DNA of 64,000 nucleotides from Caballeronia sordidicola (GTDB taxonomy: Bacteria > Pseudomonadota > Gammaproteobacteria > Burkholderiales > Burkholderiaceae): the NCBI RefSeq assembly GCF_001544455.2, contig NZ_FCOC02000002.1, positions 124,001 to 188,000 on the forward strand, written 5' to 3'. Position 1 is the stretch's first letter; each line of letters starts with the position of its first letter. Of the stretch, positions 47,350-55,802 are shown in pieces. Below the pieces are notes generated by a model, which was not told the origin of the DNA, did no database searches, and saw nothing but the letters and a program-made list of their open reading frames with translations. Position numbers and translations under genes: made by a program.

Positions 47350-47789
47350 GCAAGCCTATCGCCTTGGCTCCTGCGCGGGATATTCAGGATGGGCGGAGAA
47401 TATCCCGTTGCGGGGTCGCGCTGTCTGCAGACGGCTCGACCGCTGCACGCCAATCGGCAAGCATCTTGTTTCAGACGTGAGTTATTACATCGGGAGAACC
47501 GGCGATAAGCAGGGTCACTTTTTCGCCCCTGGGCGCGGTTTATATCAATGGCTATAAACTGCGATCAGGTCATTTTGCTGCTGTCACTGCATGAACCGGG
47601 CTGACAATTACCGGGCCCGGCATTTGCGCTGGAATTACCGTTTTTAAACCGTGGCATCGAAAAAGAACCTACCCCACTACGCCGGCTGGGGCCGTTTAAG
47701 CTGCGTTTAAGTCGTGGTCCGGGGCTTGCAGTTATACTGCCCAGTCAACCACGATGCAGCCTAATCCGCTTCCGACCGCAACAGACTCT
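47350..47789. other. Intergenic region between gpmA and ctpA
   Basis: About 440 bases without a supported gene. A 7-bp inverted repeat GTTTATA-tcaatggc-TATAAAC lies at 47538-47559. A possible -10 TATACT (47733-47738) precedes ctpA but has no matching -35. No gpmA terminator was recognised. Confidence 0.4.
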
Positions 47790-49367
47790 ATGCGAAAGAA
47801 CCTGAAAAACATCGGCCTGATCGCCGCGGGCCTTGCTACCGGCGCATTTGCCACGCTGCAACTCTCCGCATCCGCCCAGCAAGCCGCCACCGCGCCTCTT
47901 CCGCTAGATCAATTGCGGTTGTTTGCCGAAGTCTTCGGGCAAATCAAGCATGAATATGTCGAACCGGTCGACGACAAAAAGCTTCTCACCGCCGCCATCA
48001 AGGGCATGGTGTCAAGCCTCGATCCGCACTCGTCCTATCTCGACAAAACCGATTACGAAGAACTGCAGGAGCAGACCAAAGGTCGCTTCGCCGGGCTTGG
48101 TATCGAGATATCGTCGGAAGATGGGCTGATCAAAGTCATTTCCCCTATTGAAGATACGCCGGCGTTTCGCGCGGGCATTCGTCCGGGCGACCTGATCACG
48201 CGTATCAATGACAAGCCGGTGCGCGGCATGACGCTCGACAACGCCGTGAAGCAGATGCGCGGTGACCCGGGCACCAAAGTCACGCTGACCATCTTCCGCA
48301 AAACCGACGACCGGACGTTCCCGATCACGGTTACGCGCGCGCTCATTCGCGTGCAGAGCGTGAAGATGAAGATTCCCGCGCCGGGTTACGGCTACATCCG
48401 CATCACGAGCTTCCAGGAGCGCACGGTGCCGGATCTTGCCGCGAAGCTGCAGGATCTCGCGCGCCAGCAACCGGACCTGAAAGGTCTCGTGCTCGACCTG
48501 CGCAACAACGGCGGCGGGTTGTTGCAGAGCGCTGTCGGCGTCGCCGGCGCGTTCTTGCCGGACAATGCTGTCGTGGTGTCGACCAATGGACAAATTGCGG
48601 ACGCAAAGCAGACTTTCCGCGATACCTACGACAACTATCGCCTGCCGTCATTCGACACCGATCCGCTGAAAAACCTGCCGGATGTCTTCAAGAAGGTGCC
48701 AATGGTCGTGCTGACCAATGCGTATTCGGCATCGGCTTCGGAGATCGTGGCGGGCGCGCTGCAGGATCACCATCGCGCGTTGATCGTCGGCAAGACCACG
48801 TTCGGCAAGGGCTCCGTACAAACCGTCCGGCCAATGACCGCCGACACCGCACTTCGCCTGACAACCGCGTATTACTACACGCCTAGCGGCAAGTCGATTC
48901 AGAACAAGGGCATTCGTCCTGACGTTCCGGTCGACCAATACGCGGAAGGCGATCCTGATGACGCGCTCGTGACCCGCGAAGTGGATTACTCGAACCACCT
49001 CGCCAACACGCAGGATCCGAACGAGAAGAAGGAACAGGAAGCCCGCGAAGCAGACCGGCTCGAGCAATTGCGCATTCTTGAAGAACAGAACGACAAGAAG
49101 ACGCCTGAGCAACGCCGCAAGGATCGCGAGAGAAAGCCTGTTGAGTTTGGCAGCGCGGACGACTTCATGTTGAGCCAGGGTTTGAACAAGCTGGAGGGCA
49201 AGCCGGTTCAGGAATCGAAGTCGTATTCCGAGCGCAAGCTTGCGCAGGACAAGCCGGCGCCGTCGGCATCGGCTCCGATTGTTGTGAAGCCTGCCTTGCC
49301 GGCTACGCCAGGGTCGGACGCAGCAGCGCCCGCTTCGGCTCCGGTTCCGGCATCCGCCACGCAATAA
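47790..49367 (+). CDS. ctpA: S41 family C-terminal processing peptidase
   Basis: About 525 aa, periplasmic serine protease. An N-terminal signal/anchor (NIGLIAAGLATGAFATLQLSASA) is followed by a helical segment, a PDZ domain (GRFAGLGIEISSEDGLIKV to IRPGDLITRINDKPV), and the S41 catalytic core with LDLRNNGGGLL, NAYSASASEIVAGALQ (nucleophile Ser) and GKTTFGKGSVQ (Lys). A charged C-terminal helix and an Ala/Pro/Ser tail end the protein. The ATG at 47790 suits the signal peptide; 47754 is an alternative and neither has a clear SD. Confidence 0.93.
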   Translation: MRKNLKNIGLIAAGLATGAFATLQLSASAQQAATAPLPLDQLRLFAEVFGQIKHEYVEPVDDKKLLTAAIKGMVSSLDPHSSYLDKTDYEELQEQTKGRFAGLGIEISSEDGLIKVISPIEDTPAFRAGIRPGDLITRINDKPVRGMTLDNAVKQMRGDPGTKVTLTIFRKTDDRTFPITVTRALIRVQSVKMKIPAPGYGYIRITSFQERTVPDLAAKLQDLARQQPDLKGLVLDLRNNGGGLLQSAVGVAGAFLPDNAVVVSTNGQIADAKQTFRDTYDNYRLPSFDTDPLKNLPDVFKKVPMVVLTNAYSASASEIVAGALQDHHRALIVGKTTFGKGSVQTVRPMTADTALRLTTAYYYTPSGKSIQNKGIRPDVPVDQYAEGDPDDALVTREVDYSNHLANTQDPNEKKEQEAREADRLEQLRILEEQNDKKTPEQRRKDRERKPVEFGSADDFMLSQGLNKLEGKPVQESKSYSERKLAQDKPAPSASAPIVVKPALPATPGSDAAAPASAPVPASATQ

Positions 49368-49385
49368 GGTCGTTTTGGCCTGGAT

Positions 49386-49413
49386 AAACGCCGCCCCATG
49401 TGGGCGGCGTTTT
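49386..49413 (+). terminator. Terminator of ctpA
   Basis: AAACGCCGCCC-catgt-GGGCGGCGTTT, an 11-bp perfect stem followed by TTC and further T, 19 bases after the ctpA stop. Confidence 0.85.
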
Positions 49414-49499
49414 CGTTTCTGCCTCACCCTCGAACGCCACTCCTGACTTTTCCGTCTCGCGCTTAAAATGGCGTTTTCCGGTCATGCCATGAGCGCCCG

Positions 49500-50258
49500 A
49501 TGAACGACGACCAGCTTCTCCGCTACTCCCGCCATATTCTCGTCGATGAAATCGGCATCGAAGCGCAGCAACGCTTTCTGGATGCGCACGTGATGATCAT
49601 TGGCGCGGGCGGCCTCGGCGCTCCGGCGGCGATGTATCTGGCGGCGGCGGGTATCGGTGAAATCACGCTGGTGGACGGCGATTCAGTCGATCTCACCAAT
49701 CTTCAGCGTCAGATCGTCCACTCCACGGCGTCTGTAGGTGAACCCAAGGTAGAGTCGGCCCGCAACACGCTTGCCGCGCTCAATCCGGACGTGAAGGTGA
49801 ACATGATTGCCATGCGCGCCGATCCGCAATGGCTAACCGATCACGTCCCGAGCGCCACGGTCGTGCTCGATTGCACCGATAACTTCGTCACCCGCCACGC
49901 CGTCAACGCAGCCTGCTTCGCGCACGGCGTGCCGCTCGTCTCGGGCGCGGCGCTGCGCTTCGATGGCCAGATCAGCACCTTCGACTTCCGCTCGGCCGAA
50001 TCGCCCTGCTACGCCTGCGTGTTCCCGCCCGACGAAGCGTTCGAGGAAGTCGCTTGCTCCACCATGGGCGTCTTCGCGCCAACGGTCGGCATTATCGGAA
50101 CGATGCAGGCGGCCGAGGCGCTACGCCTGATTGGCGGCTTCGGGACAACGCTGCAAGGACGCCTGATGATGCTCGACTCGCTCTGCATGGAGTGGAACAC
50201 CATGCGCATTGCGCGGCAGCTGGACTGTCCGGTATGTGGATCGCACGCGGCGAAATAG
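49500..50258 (+). CDS. moeB: Molybdopterin-synthase adenylyltransferase (MoeB/ThiF)
   Basis: 252-aa E1-like enzyme that adenylates the C-terminus of a sulfur-carrier protein (MoaD or ThiS). ATP-binding loop IIGAGGLGAPAAMYLAAAGIG, the DLTNLQRQIVH segment, DCTDNFVTRHAVN, and zinc cysteine pairs CYAC and CPVC are present. Whether it serves molybdopterin or thiamine synthesis is unclear since neither pathway is adjacent. Confidence 0.9.
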   Translation: MNDDQLLRYSRHILVDEIGIEAQQRFLDAHVMIIGAGGLGAPAAMYLAAAGIGEITLVDGDSVDLTNLQRQIVHSTASVGEPKVESARNTLAALNPDVKVNMIAMRADPQWLTDHVPSATVVLDCTDNFVTRHAVNAACFAHGVPLVSGAALRFDGQISTFDFRSAESPCYACVFPPDEAFEEVACSTMGVFAPTVGIIGTMQAAEALRLIGGFGTTLQGRLMMLDSLCMEWNTMRIARQLDCPVCGSHAAK

Positions 50259-50373
50259 CGTCTTTCGCTTAACGCTCGCGCTTCGCGTCTCAAATTTAAG
50301 ACTTCTCCAATTTTGCCGATGGTTCGGCCGCCTTATCGTGGGCGCTGAACTTTACAAGCAACTGGAGCAACAC

Positions 50374-51600
50374 GTGAGCGAGACAGCAAACCAAAGCAAA
50401 CAACGCGGCCGCAACGAAACCGAATTTGCTCGTCCGGGCGCGCTCGCGTTCAGGGGATCTGAAGGAATCCAATTCGACTTCAACTATGGATGTCGCGTGC
50501 AAGTGCCGGTGGATGGCTGGCGCGTCCGCATGACCGACCTGGACACGTTCAATGTCCTGCTGGACGAAGCCGTGGAAGCCAACACCGTTGTGACCAGCCG
50601 GCGCAAATACTTCGTGCGCTTCCTGCTCGAAGTATTCGATGGCGCGCGTCTGGTCTTCTCTCACGCATTCAATGCTGCTGGCAAGAAGGTGGCGTTGCGC
50701 ATGGCGCCGCTTGCGCTCGGCGATTCGCTCGCGTGGCTGCCGGTCATCGACGCATTTCGCGAGCAGCACGGTTGCGAACTCCACATGCCGCTGCCGGCGC
50801 ATCTGCAGCCGCTTTTCAGCGAAGGTTATCCGCGTCTTCATATTGAAACCGACGATGAACTCAACGAGCAGGCAGATACGTTCTACGCGACGTATTACAT
50901 CGGTCTGCTGAAGCCGTTTTCCGAGCGCGATCATCAGCCTACGGATCCGCGCGTGAGCAACATGCAGGACATGATTGCGTATCTTCTCGGCGTGCCTTGC
51001 GAGGAGCGCCGCCCGAACGTGGTCATCGCCGATAAAACCCGCAAGATCCCCGGGCGCTATGTTTGCATCGCGACGCAGTCGACCGCGCAATGCAAGTACT
51101 GGAATAACCCGCGCGGCTGGCCCACGTTGATCGAACATTTGAAGAAGCTTGGCTACCGCGTGCTGTGCATCGACCGGGAAAAGTCGTACGGCAACGCCGA
51201 ATACATGAACACGATGCCCGAAGGCGCCGAGGATTTCACCGGTAGCCGGCCCTTGCAGGAGCGCTTGAGCCTCCTGCATCACGCGGATTTTTTTATTGGA
51301 CTGGGAAGCGGCCTGTCGTGGCTCGCGTGGGCCGCGGGCACGCCCGTGGTGATGATCAGCGGGTTCTCGCATCCATCCACGGAATTCCGCACGCCGTATC
51401 GCGTGATCAACTTTCATGGCTGCAACAGCTGCTTTAACGACACCACCGCCGAATTCGAATCATCGAACTTCGCGTGGTGTCCGCGCCGCTCGGACCCGGC
51501 CCAACGGTTCCAGTGCACGTCGATCATCACGCCGGAGTTTGTCATGCGAGTTGTCGATAAACTCATCGCCGACCGCAAGCTGGCGGCTCAGGCCTTTTGA
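50374..51600 (+). CDS. Autotransporter strand-loop-strand O-heptosyltransferase (BAHT family)
   Basis: 408-aa cytosolic glycosyltransferase of the TibC/Aah family, which transfers heptose from ADP-heptose to serines of self-associating autotransporter passengers. Family features: N-terminal GIQFDFNYGCRVQVP, RMAPLALGDSLAWLPVID, CIATQSTAQCKYWNNPRGWP, GLGSGLSWLAWAAGTPVVMI, and the iron-finger cysteines HGCNSCFND, then WCP and QCTS (C-x2-C-x13-C-x11-C). GTG 50374 with GGAG six bases upstream. No autotransporter gene is in the window. It converges with ptsI, overlapping by 13 bases. Confidence 0.9.
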   Translation: MSETANQSKQRGRNETEFARPGALAFRGSEGIQFDFNYGCRVQVPVDGWRVRMTDLDTFNVLLDEAVEANTVVTSRRKYFVRFLLEVFDGARLVFSHAFNAAGKKVALRMAPLALGDSLAWLPVIDAFREQHGCELHMPLPAHLQPLFSEGYPRLHIETDDELNEQADTFYATYYIGLLKPFSERDHQPTDPRVSNMQDMIAYLLGVPCEERRPNVVIADKTRKIPGRYVCIATQSTAQCKYWNNPRGWPTLIEHLKKLGYRVLCIDREKSYGNAEYMNTMPEGAEDFTGSRPLQERLSLLHHADFFIGLGSGLSWLAWAAGTPVVMISGFSHPSTEFRTPYRVINFHGCNSCFNDTTAEFESSNFAWCPRRSDPAQRFQCTSIITPEFVMRVVDKLIADRKLAAQAF

Positions 51601-53348
51601 AGCAGCGCGAGCGCAGCAAGCAGTTCCGCGGGTTCATACGCTGCGAGCACGTCGGCAACGGGCTTTTGCAGCGCTTTCAAATCCGCGCGCAGGATCTCCT
51701 GCTTCACGACCAGCAACTGGCTCGGGTGCATCGAAAACTCGGTCAATCCCATGCCCAGCAGCAGGCGCGTCACGCTTGGATCACCCGCCATTTCGCCGCA
51801 TACCGATACCGGAACGCCCGCAGCCTTCGCCTCACGCAGCGTGAATGCAATCAGGTGCAGGACGGCCGGGTGCAGCGGGTCGTAAAGATGCGCGACGGCG
51901 TTATCCGCGCGGTCGATGGCAAGCGTGTACTGGATCAGATCGTTCGTTCCGATCGACAGAAAATCCAGCCGTTTCAGGAACAGGCGAACGGCAATCGCGG
52001 CGGCGGGGATCTCGATCATGGCGCCGACCTGCACGTTACGGTCGTAGCCAATGCCCGCGTCGTCAAGCTGGCGCTTCGCCTCGTGAATCAGGTCCAGCGT
52101 TTGATCGATCTCCTGCGCGTGCGCGAGCATGGGAATCAGGATCTTCGCCCTTCCAAACGCCGACGCGCGCAGGATTGCCCGCAATTGCGTCATGAACATC
52201 TGCGGCTCGGACAGGCTCCAGCGGATCGCGCGCAAGCCGAGCGCCGGGTTTTGCGCGGTCTCGTAGCCGTCGCCGCCGCCCATCGACTCAAGCGGCTTGT
52301 CGGCGCCCACATCGATTGTCCGGATGGTCACGGGCCGGCCGTTCATCAATTCGATGGCCCGCTTGTACGCCTCGAATTGCTCTTCTTCCTCCGGCAACTC
52401 GTCCTTGTGATTCATGAACAGGAATTCGCTGCGGAACAAGCCGACGCCCATTGCGCCTGCATCGAGCGCGGTCTTTGCGTCGTCAGGCAATTCGATGTTC
52501 GCGCACAAGTCGATCTTCGTGCCGTCGAGCGTTTGCGTAGGCGAGAACTTCAGGCGCTGCAACTTGCGTTGCTCGAGCACCTTTTCGCTCTGCCGGTACG
52601 AATACTCTTCCAGCACGATCGGCGCGGGATCTACGATCACAATGCCGTGATCGCCGTCCACAATGATCAGGTCGTTCTGACGGATCAACGCGCTCGCCTG
52701 CTGCACGCCAACCGATGCCGGAATGCCAAGGCTGCGCGCAACGATCGCCGTGTGCGACGTACGTCCGCCGAGATCCGTGACGAACCCCTTGAACGCCTGG
52801 GTCTTGAACTGCAGCATGTCGGCCGGCGCAATGTCGTGCGCGACCACGATCATATCGTTGTGACCATTGGTCGCAGCGCCGTCGACCACGAGCGCGGCCG
52901 TTGACGGCGCGCCGGCCAGCGCCTTGAGCACGCGCTCGACAACCTGCTGGATATCGGCTTTGCGTTCGCGCAGATATTCGTCTTCAATATCGTCGAAATG
53001 GCGGCTCAGGATTTCAAGCTGTTCGGTAAGCGCCCACTCCACGTTATAGCGGCGCGTTCTCACCAGATCGATGGTTTCATGAACGAGCATGGCGTCGTTC
53101 AGGATCATGGAATGGACGTTGATGAACGCGCCCATTTCGCTGGGCGCGTCGGCGGCGAGGTCCTCGCGCAGCGCGTCAAGCTCGGCGTGGACTTGTGCCT
53201 GGGCTGCGTGAAAGCGTTCAATTTCACCATCGATAGCATCCGGCTCAACCAGATAATGATCGACGTCGAGCGCGGCGGCCGCGATCAGATAAGCACGGCC
53301 AATGGCAATGCCGCGGGAGACTGGAATTCCATGCAGCGTGAACGACAC
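51588..53348 (-). CDS. ptsI: PTS enzyme I (PEP-protein phosphotransferase)
   Basis: 586-aa general PTS enzyme. GGRTSHTAIVARSLGIP carries the phosphorylated His, LFRSEFLFM and GANxPxLGLR-like NPALGLRAIRWSL form the barrel, and DFLSIGTNDLIQYTLAIDRA is the PEP site with VSVCGEMAGD following. The GTG at 53348 has GAGAGG five bases upstream. Preceded by HPr and EIIA-Man with no EIIBC, so this is the regulatory PTS of beta-proteobacteria. A terminator separates it from ptsH. Confidence 0.95.
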   Translation of the reverse strand: MSFTLHGIPVSRGIAIGRAYLIAAAALDVDHYLVEPDAIDGEIERFHAAQAQVHAELDALREDLAADAPSEMGAFINVHSMILNDAMLVHETIDLVRTRRYNVEWALTEQLEILSRHFDDIEDEYLRERKADIQQVVERVLKALAGAPSTAALVVDGAATNGHNDMIVVAHDIAPADMLQFKTQAFKGFVTDLGGRTSHTAIVARSLGIPASVGVQQASALIRQNDLIIVDGDHGIVIVDPAPIVLEEYSYRQSEKVLEQRKLQRLKFSPTQTLDGTKIDLCANIELPDDAKTALDAGAMGVGLFRSEFLFMNHKDELPEEEEQFEAYKRAIELMNGRPVTIRTIDVGADKPLESMGGGDGYETAQNPALGLRAIRWSLSEPQMFMTQLRAILRASAFGRAKILIPMLAHAQEIDQTLDLIHEAKRQLDDAGIGYDRNVQVGAMIEIPAAAIAVRLFLKRLDFLSIGTNDLIQYTLAIDRADNAVAHLYDPLHPAVLHLIAFTLREAKAAGVPVSVCGEMAGDPSVTRLLLGMGLTEFSMHPSQLLVVKQEILRADLKALQKPVADVLAAYEPAELLAALALLQKA

Positions 53349-53502
53349 GCGCACCTCTCTGGTTATGGTTGATCGCTGTTCTGTCGCGTCTGTCTCGGCC
53401 GGCAATGCCCGGCGATGCGATTGCGTGCCTCATTATAAATTCGAACGCGATCCGTCACCGTTTGCACCGCAGCAAGTTTTATCGATGAATAACACGGCCG
53501 CA

Positions 53503-53528
53503 TAAAAAAAGCCGCGTAGAACGCGGCT
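53503..53528 (-). terminator. Terminator between ptsH and ptsI
   Basis: AGCCGCGT-aga-ACGCGGCT, an 8-bp stem; on the minus strand it is followed by seven T. It lies 30 bases after the ptsH stop and 155 bases before the ptsI start. Confidence 0.85.
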
Positions 53529-53557
53529 CTTTCTTCGTGACTCGTGCGACGACCGTG

Positions 53558-53827
53558 TCATTGTCCTTCGCCAAATTTATCGGCAATCAGCGCGAGAACG
53601 GCCTTCATTGCCTCCGCCTCGTCAGCGCCTTCAGTTTCGATAGTTACCGTGCTGCCAATGCCCGCCGCCAGCATCATCACACCCATGATGCTTTTTGCGT
53701 TGATCCGGCGGCCATTGCGGCTCATCCATATCTCACATTGAAAACTTCCTGCCAGTTGCGTGAGCTTCGCAGAAGCACGCGCGTGCAGCCCCAGCTTGTT
53801 CACAATCGTTGTTTCTTGTTGCAGCAT
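53558..53827 (-). CDS. ptsH: Phosphocarrier protein HPr
   Basis: 89-aa phosphocarrier. LGLHARASAKLTQLA contains His-15 phosphorylated by EI; NGRRINAKSIMGVMMLAAG contains the Ser-46 regulatory site region, so HPr kinase control is possible. Lies between the EIIA-Man gene and the terminator before ptsI. Confidence 0.96.
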   Translation of the reverse strand: MLQQETTIVNKLGLHARASAKLTQLAGSFQCEIWMSRNGRRINAKSIMGVMMLAAGIGSTVTIETEGADEAEAMKAVLALIADKFGEGQ

Positions 53828-53879
53828 GATGCTCCGGCGCTAGATAAAGGGGCTGACTCGTGCAGGTGCTTTAATAAGA

Positions 53880-54368
53880 TTAGTGACTGACTGCCTTTTC
53901 GGGTTCGCTGGCTATTGCCGCCGTTTTCACCGCGCAACTCGCCGCTGCGGCGGCGCTGGCCATAGCGCACGGATTGGCGGGTGTTGAAGCATCCAGTTCC
54001 TGAATGCCCTTCGAGCCGCCCTGCAGCGACTTCTCAGTCAGCGTTTCCAGCGGAGTGGTGCGGTAACAGACAGCGCGCACCAGCATGGGAAGATTGACGC
54101 CGGCGAGCACGCGAACGCTGTCGCTTGCCAGGCTCTGCGCAATATTCGCGGGCGTTGCACCGAAAACATCGGTGAGAACCACGGCGCCGTTCTCTTCCTT
54201 CAGACGGTCGATCTCGGAGCGCGCGAAGGCGCGGACCTCGACCGGATCGCAGTCCGGCATCACATCGATCACGCCGATGCGCGCGGGCAAACCGCCGTAA
54301 ATGTGGGAGATACACTCACGCAGCGCCGAAGCGAAAGGTGCGTGAGCAATGATCAGAATGCCAGCCAT
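53880..54368 (-). CDS. PTS EIIA component, mannose family
   Basis: 162 aa. GILIIAHAPFASALREC holds the phosphorylated His (residue 9), followed by VIDVMPDCDP and VVLTDVFGATPANIAQ, the EIIA-Man core. The C-terminal 30 residues are Ala-rich and unlike the family. No EIIBCD-Man is visible, so the protein is probably regulatory, as in other beta-proteobacteria (inference). Confidence 0.9.
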   Translation of the reverse strand: MAGILIIAHAPFASALRECISHIYGGLPARIGVIDVMPDCDPVEVRAFARSEIDRLKEENGAVVLTDVFGATPANIAQSLASDSVRVLAGVNLPMLVRAVCYRTTPLETLTEKSLQGGSKGIQELDASTPANPCAMASAAAAASCAVKTAAIASEPEKAVSH

Positions 54369-54668
54369 ATCAGAGTGTGCTGCCCCAAAACGACGAGATA
54401 CGTCGGAAACCGTGGGAACCTGCTGTTTTATGCGCGCATTTACAACGCGACCGCAACATCGATCCGGATGCGAAAGCGCCGAATCAGCCGCCTACTGCAA
54501 GCTTAGTCGGATTTCGCACGCCTTGCGCAGCGCAATATGAAATGCGTTGCGGCAAGTTCTCACTCTCTGTTTCGGGGCCGGATCGCACCGCGAAACGAAT
54601 CTCATGAGTGGCAGATTGTAGCAGTCCGGGCGGAATCAACAGCCGGAGCACCGTCCTGAAAGACGCCT
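54369..54668. other. Intergenic region between gshB and EIIA-Man gene
   Basis: 300 bases, GC-rich on the gshB side; short ORFs have no family features. No clear terminator or promoter was recognised. Confidence 0.4.
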
Positions 54669-55643
54669 CTAATTCTTGGACGCACTGGTTCCGACAGCAC
54701 GCTCGAGAGCATCAATGAACATGCCCGCCACGTCAAAGCCCGTCTGATCCATGATTTCGCGAAAGCAGGTCGGGCTCGTCACGTTCACTTCGGTGAGATA
54801 GTCGCCGATCGCGTCGAGACCAACGAGCAGCAGGCCGCGACTGAAAAGCGTCTGCCCCAGCGTCTCTGCGATCTTGCGATCGTTCTCGGTCAGCGGTTGC
54901 GCCCGGCCCAGTCCACCCGCAGCCAGATTGCCGCGCACTTCATTGCCTTGCGGAATCCGCGCGAGCGAATACGGCACGGGCACGCCGCCAATCAGCAGGA
55001 TGCGCTTGTCGCCATCGGTAATTTGCGGGATGAACTTCTGAGCCATGACGCTGCGCGCGCCGTTCCCGCTCAGCATTTCCACGATCGTGCCGAGGTTCAT
55101 GCCGTCGGCCTTCACGCGGAAAACGCCCATGCCGCCCATGCCGTCGAGCGGCTTCAGGATCACGTCGCCGTGTTCTGCGTGAAAAGCACGCAGACGGTCG
55201 GCGTCGCGAGTCACGAGCGTCGGCACCACGAATTGCGGCCATTCGCCAATCGCGAGTTTTTCCGAATGATCGCGGATCGCCTGCGGCTTGTTGAAGATAC
55301 GCGCGCCGGTGCGTTCGGCCAGTTCGAGCAGCCACGTGGACGTGACGTATTCCATGTCGAACGGCGGGTCCTTGCGCATCAGGACGGCATCGAACTGTTT
55401 CAGGTCGCGCAGTTCCGGCGTGCCCGCCACATGCCACGGCGAGCGGGCGGAATCGGCTTCGTCGCCCACTATGGACACGCGCTGCACCAGCCCTTCGACC
55501 TTGCCCGACACCCACGCCAGGTGCTGCGGCTCGCAGGCGTAGAGCGCGTGCCCGCGGCGCGCGGCTTCGGCCATCATGGCGTAGGTCGTGTCTTTGTAGA
55601 TCTTGAAGTGATCGAGCGGATCGGCGATAAAAAGGATGTCCAT
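54669..55643 (-). CDS. gshB: Glutathione synthetase
   Basis: 324-aa ATP-grasp ligase joining gamma-glutamylcysteine and glycine. N-terminal MDILFIADPLDHFKIYKDTT, MRKDPPFDMEYV, ATP-binding DVILKPLDGMGGMGVFRV, and LLVGLDAIGDYLTEVNVTSPT are typical of the bacterial GshB. It follows gshA by 159 bases; a hairpin lies in the gap. Confidence 0.96.
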   Translation of the reverse strand: MDILFIADPLDHFKIYKDTTYAMMAEAARRGHALYACEPQHLAWVSGKVEGLVQRVSIVGDEADSARSPWHVAGTPELRDLKQFDAVLMRKDPPFDMEYVTSTWLLELAERTGARIFNKPQAIRDHSEKLAIGEWPQFVVPTLVTRDADRLRAFHAEHGDVILKPLDGMGGMGVFRVKADGMNLGTIVEMLSGNGARSVMAQKFIPQITDGDKRILLIGGVPVPYSLARIPQGNEVRGNLAAGGLGRAQPLTENDRKIAETLGQTLFSRGLLLVGLDAIGDYLTEVNVTSPTCFREIMDQTGFDVAGMFIDALERAVGTSASKN

Positions 55644-55760
55644 AAGCGTCCAGAACGGCCGTTCGGCCTTGGTTTATTCAATGAAGCGGCGCAGGGCAAT
55701 CCGAGCGGCCTGCAGTACGCGATTTTTAACACGTTGCGTGCGTTCGCGCCTGACGTGCAA

Positions 55761-55783
55761 ACGGCCGCAACTCGTGCGGCCGT
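55761..55783 (-). terminator. Hairpin between gshA and gshB
   Basis: ACGGCCGCA-actcg-TGCGGCCGT, a perfect 9-bp stem 20 bases after the gshA stop. On the minus strand only TTTG follows, so it would terminate partially at best; it may instead stabilise the gshA transcript. Confidence 0.4.
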
Positions 55784-55802
55784 CGTCTTCCAGACATGAA
55801 GC

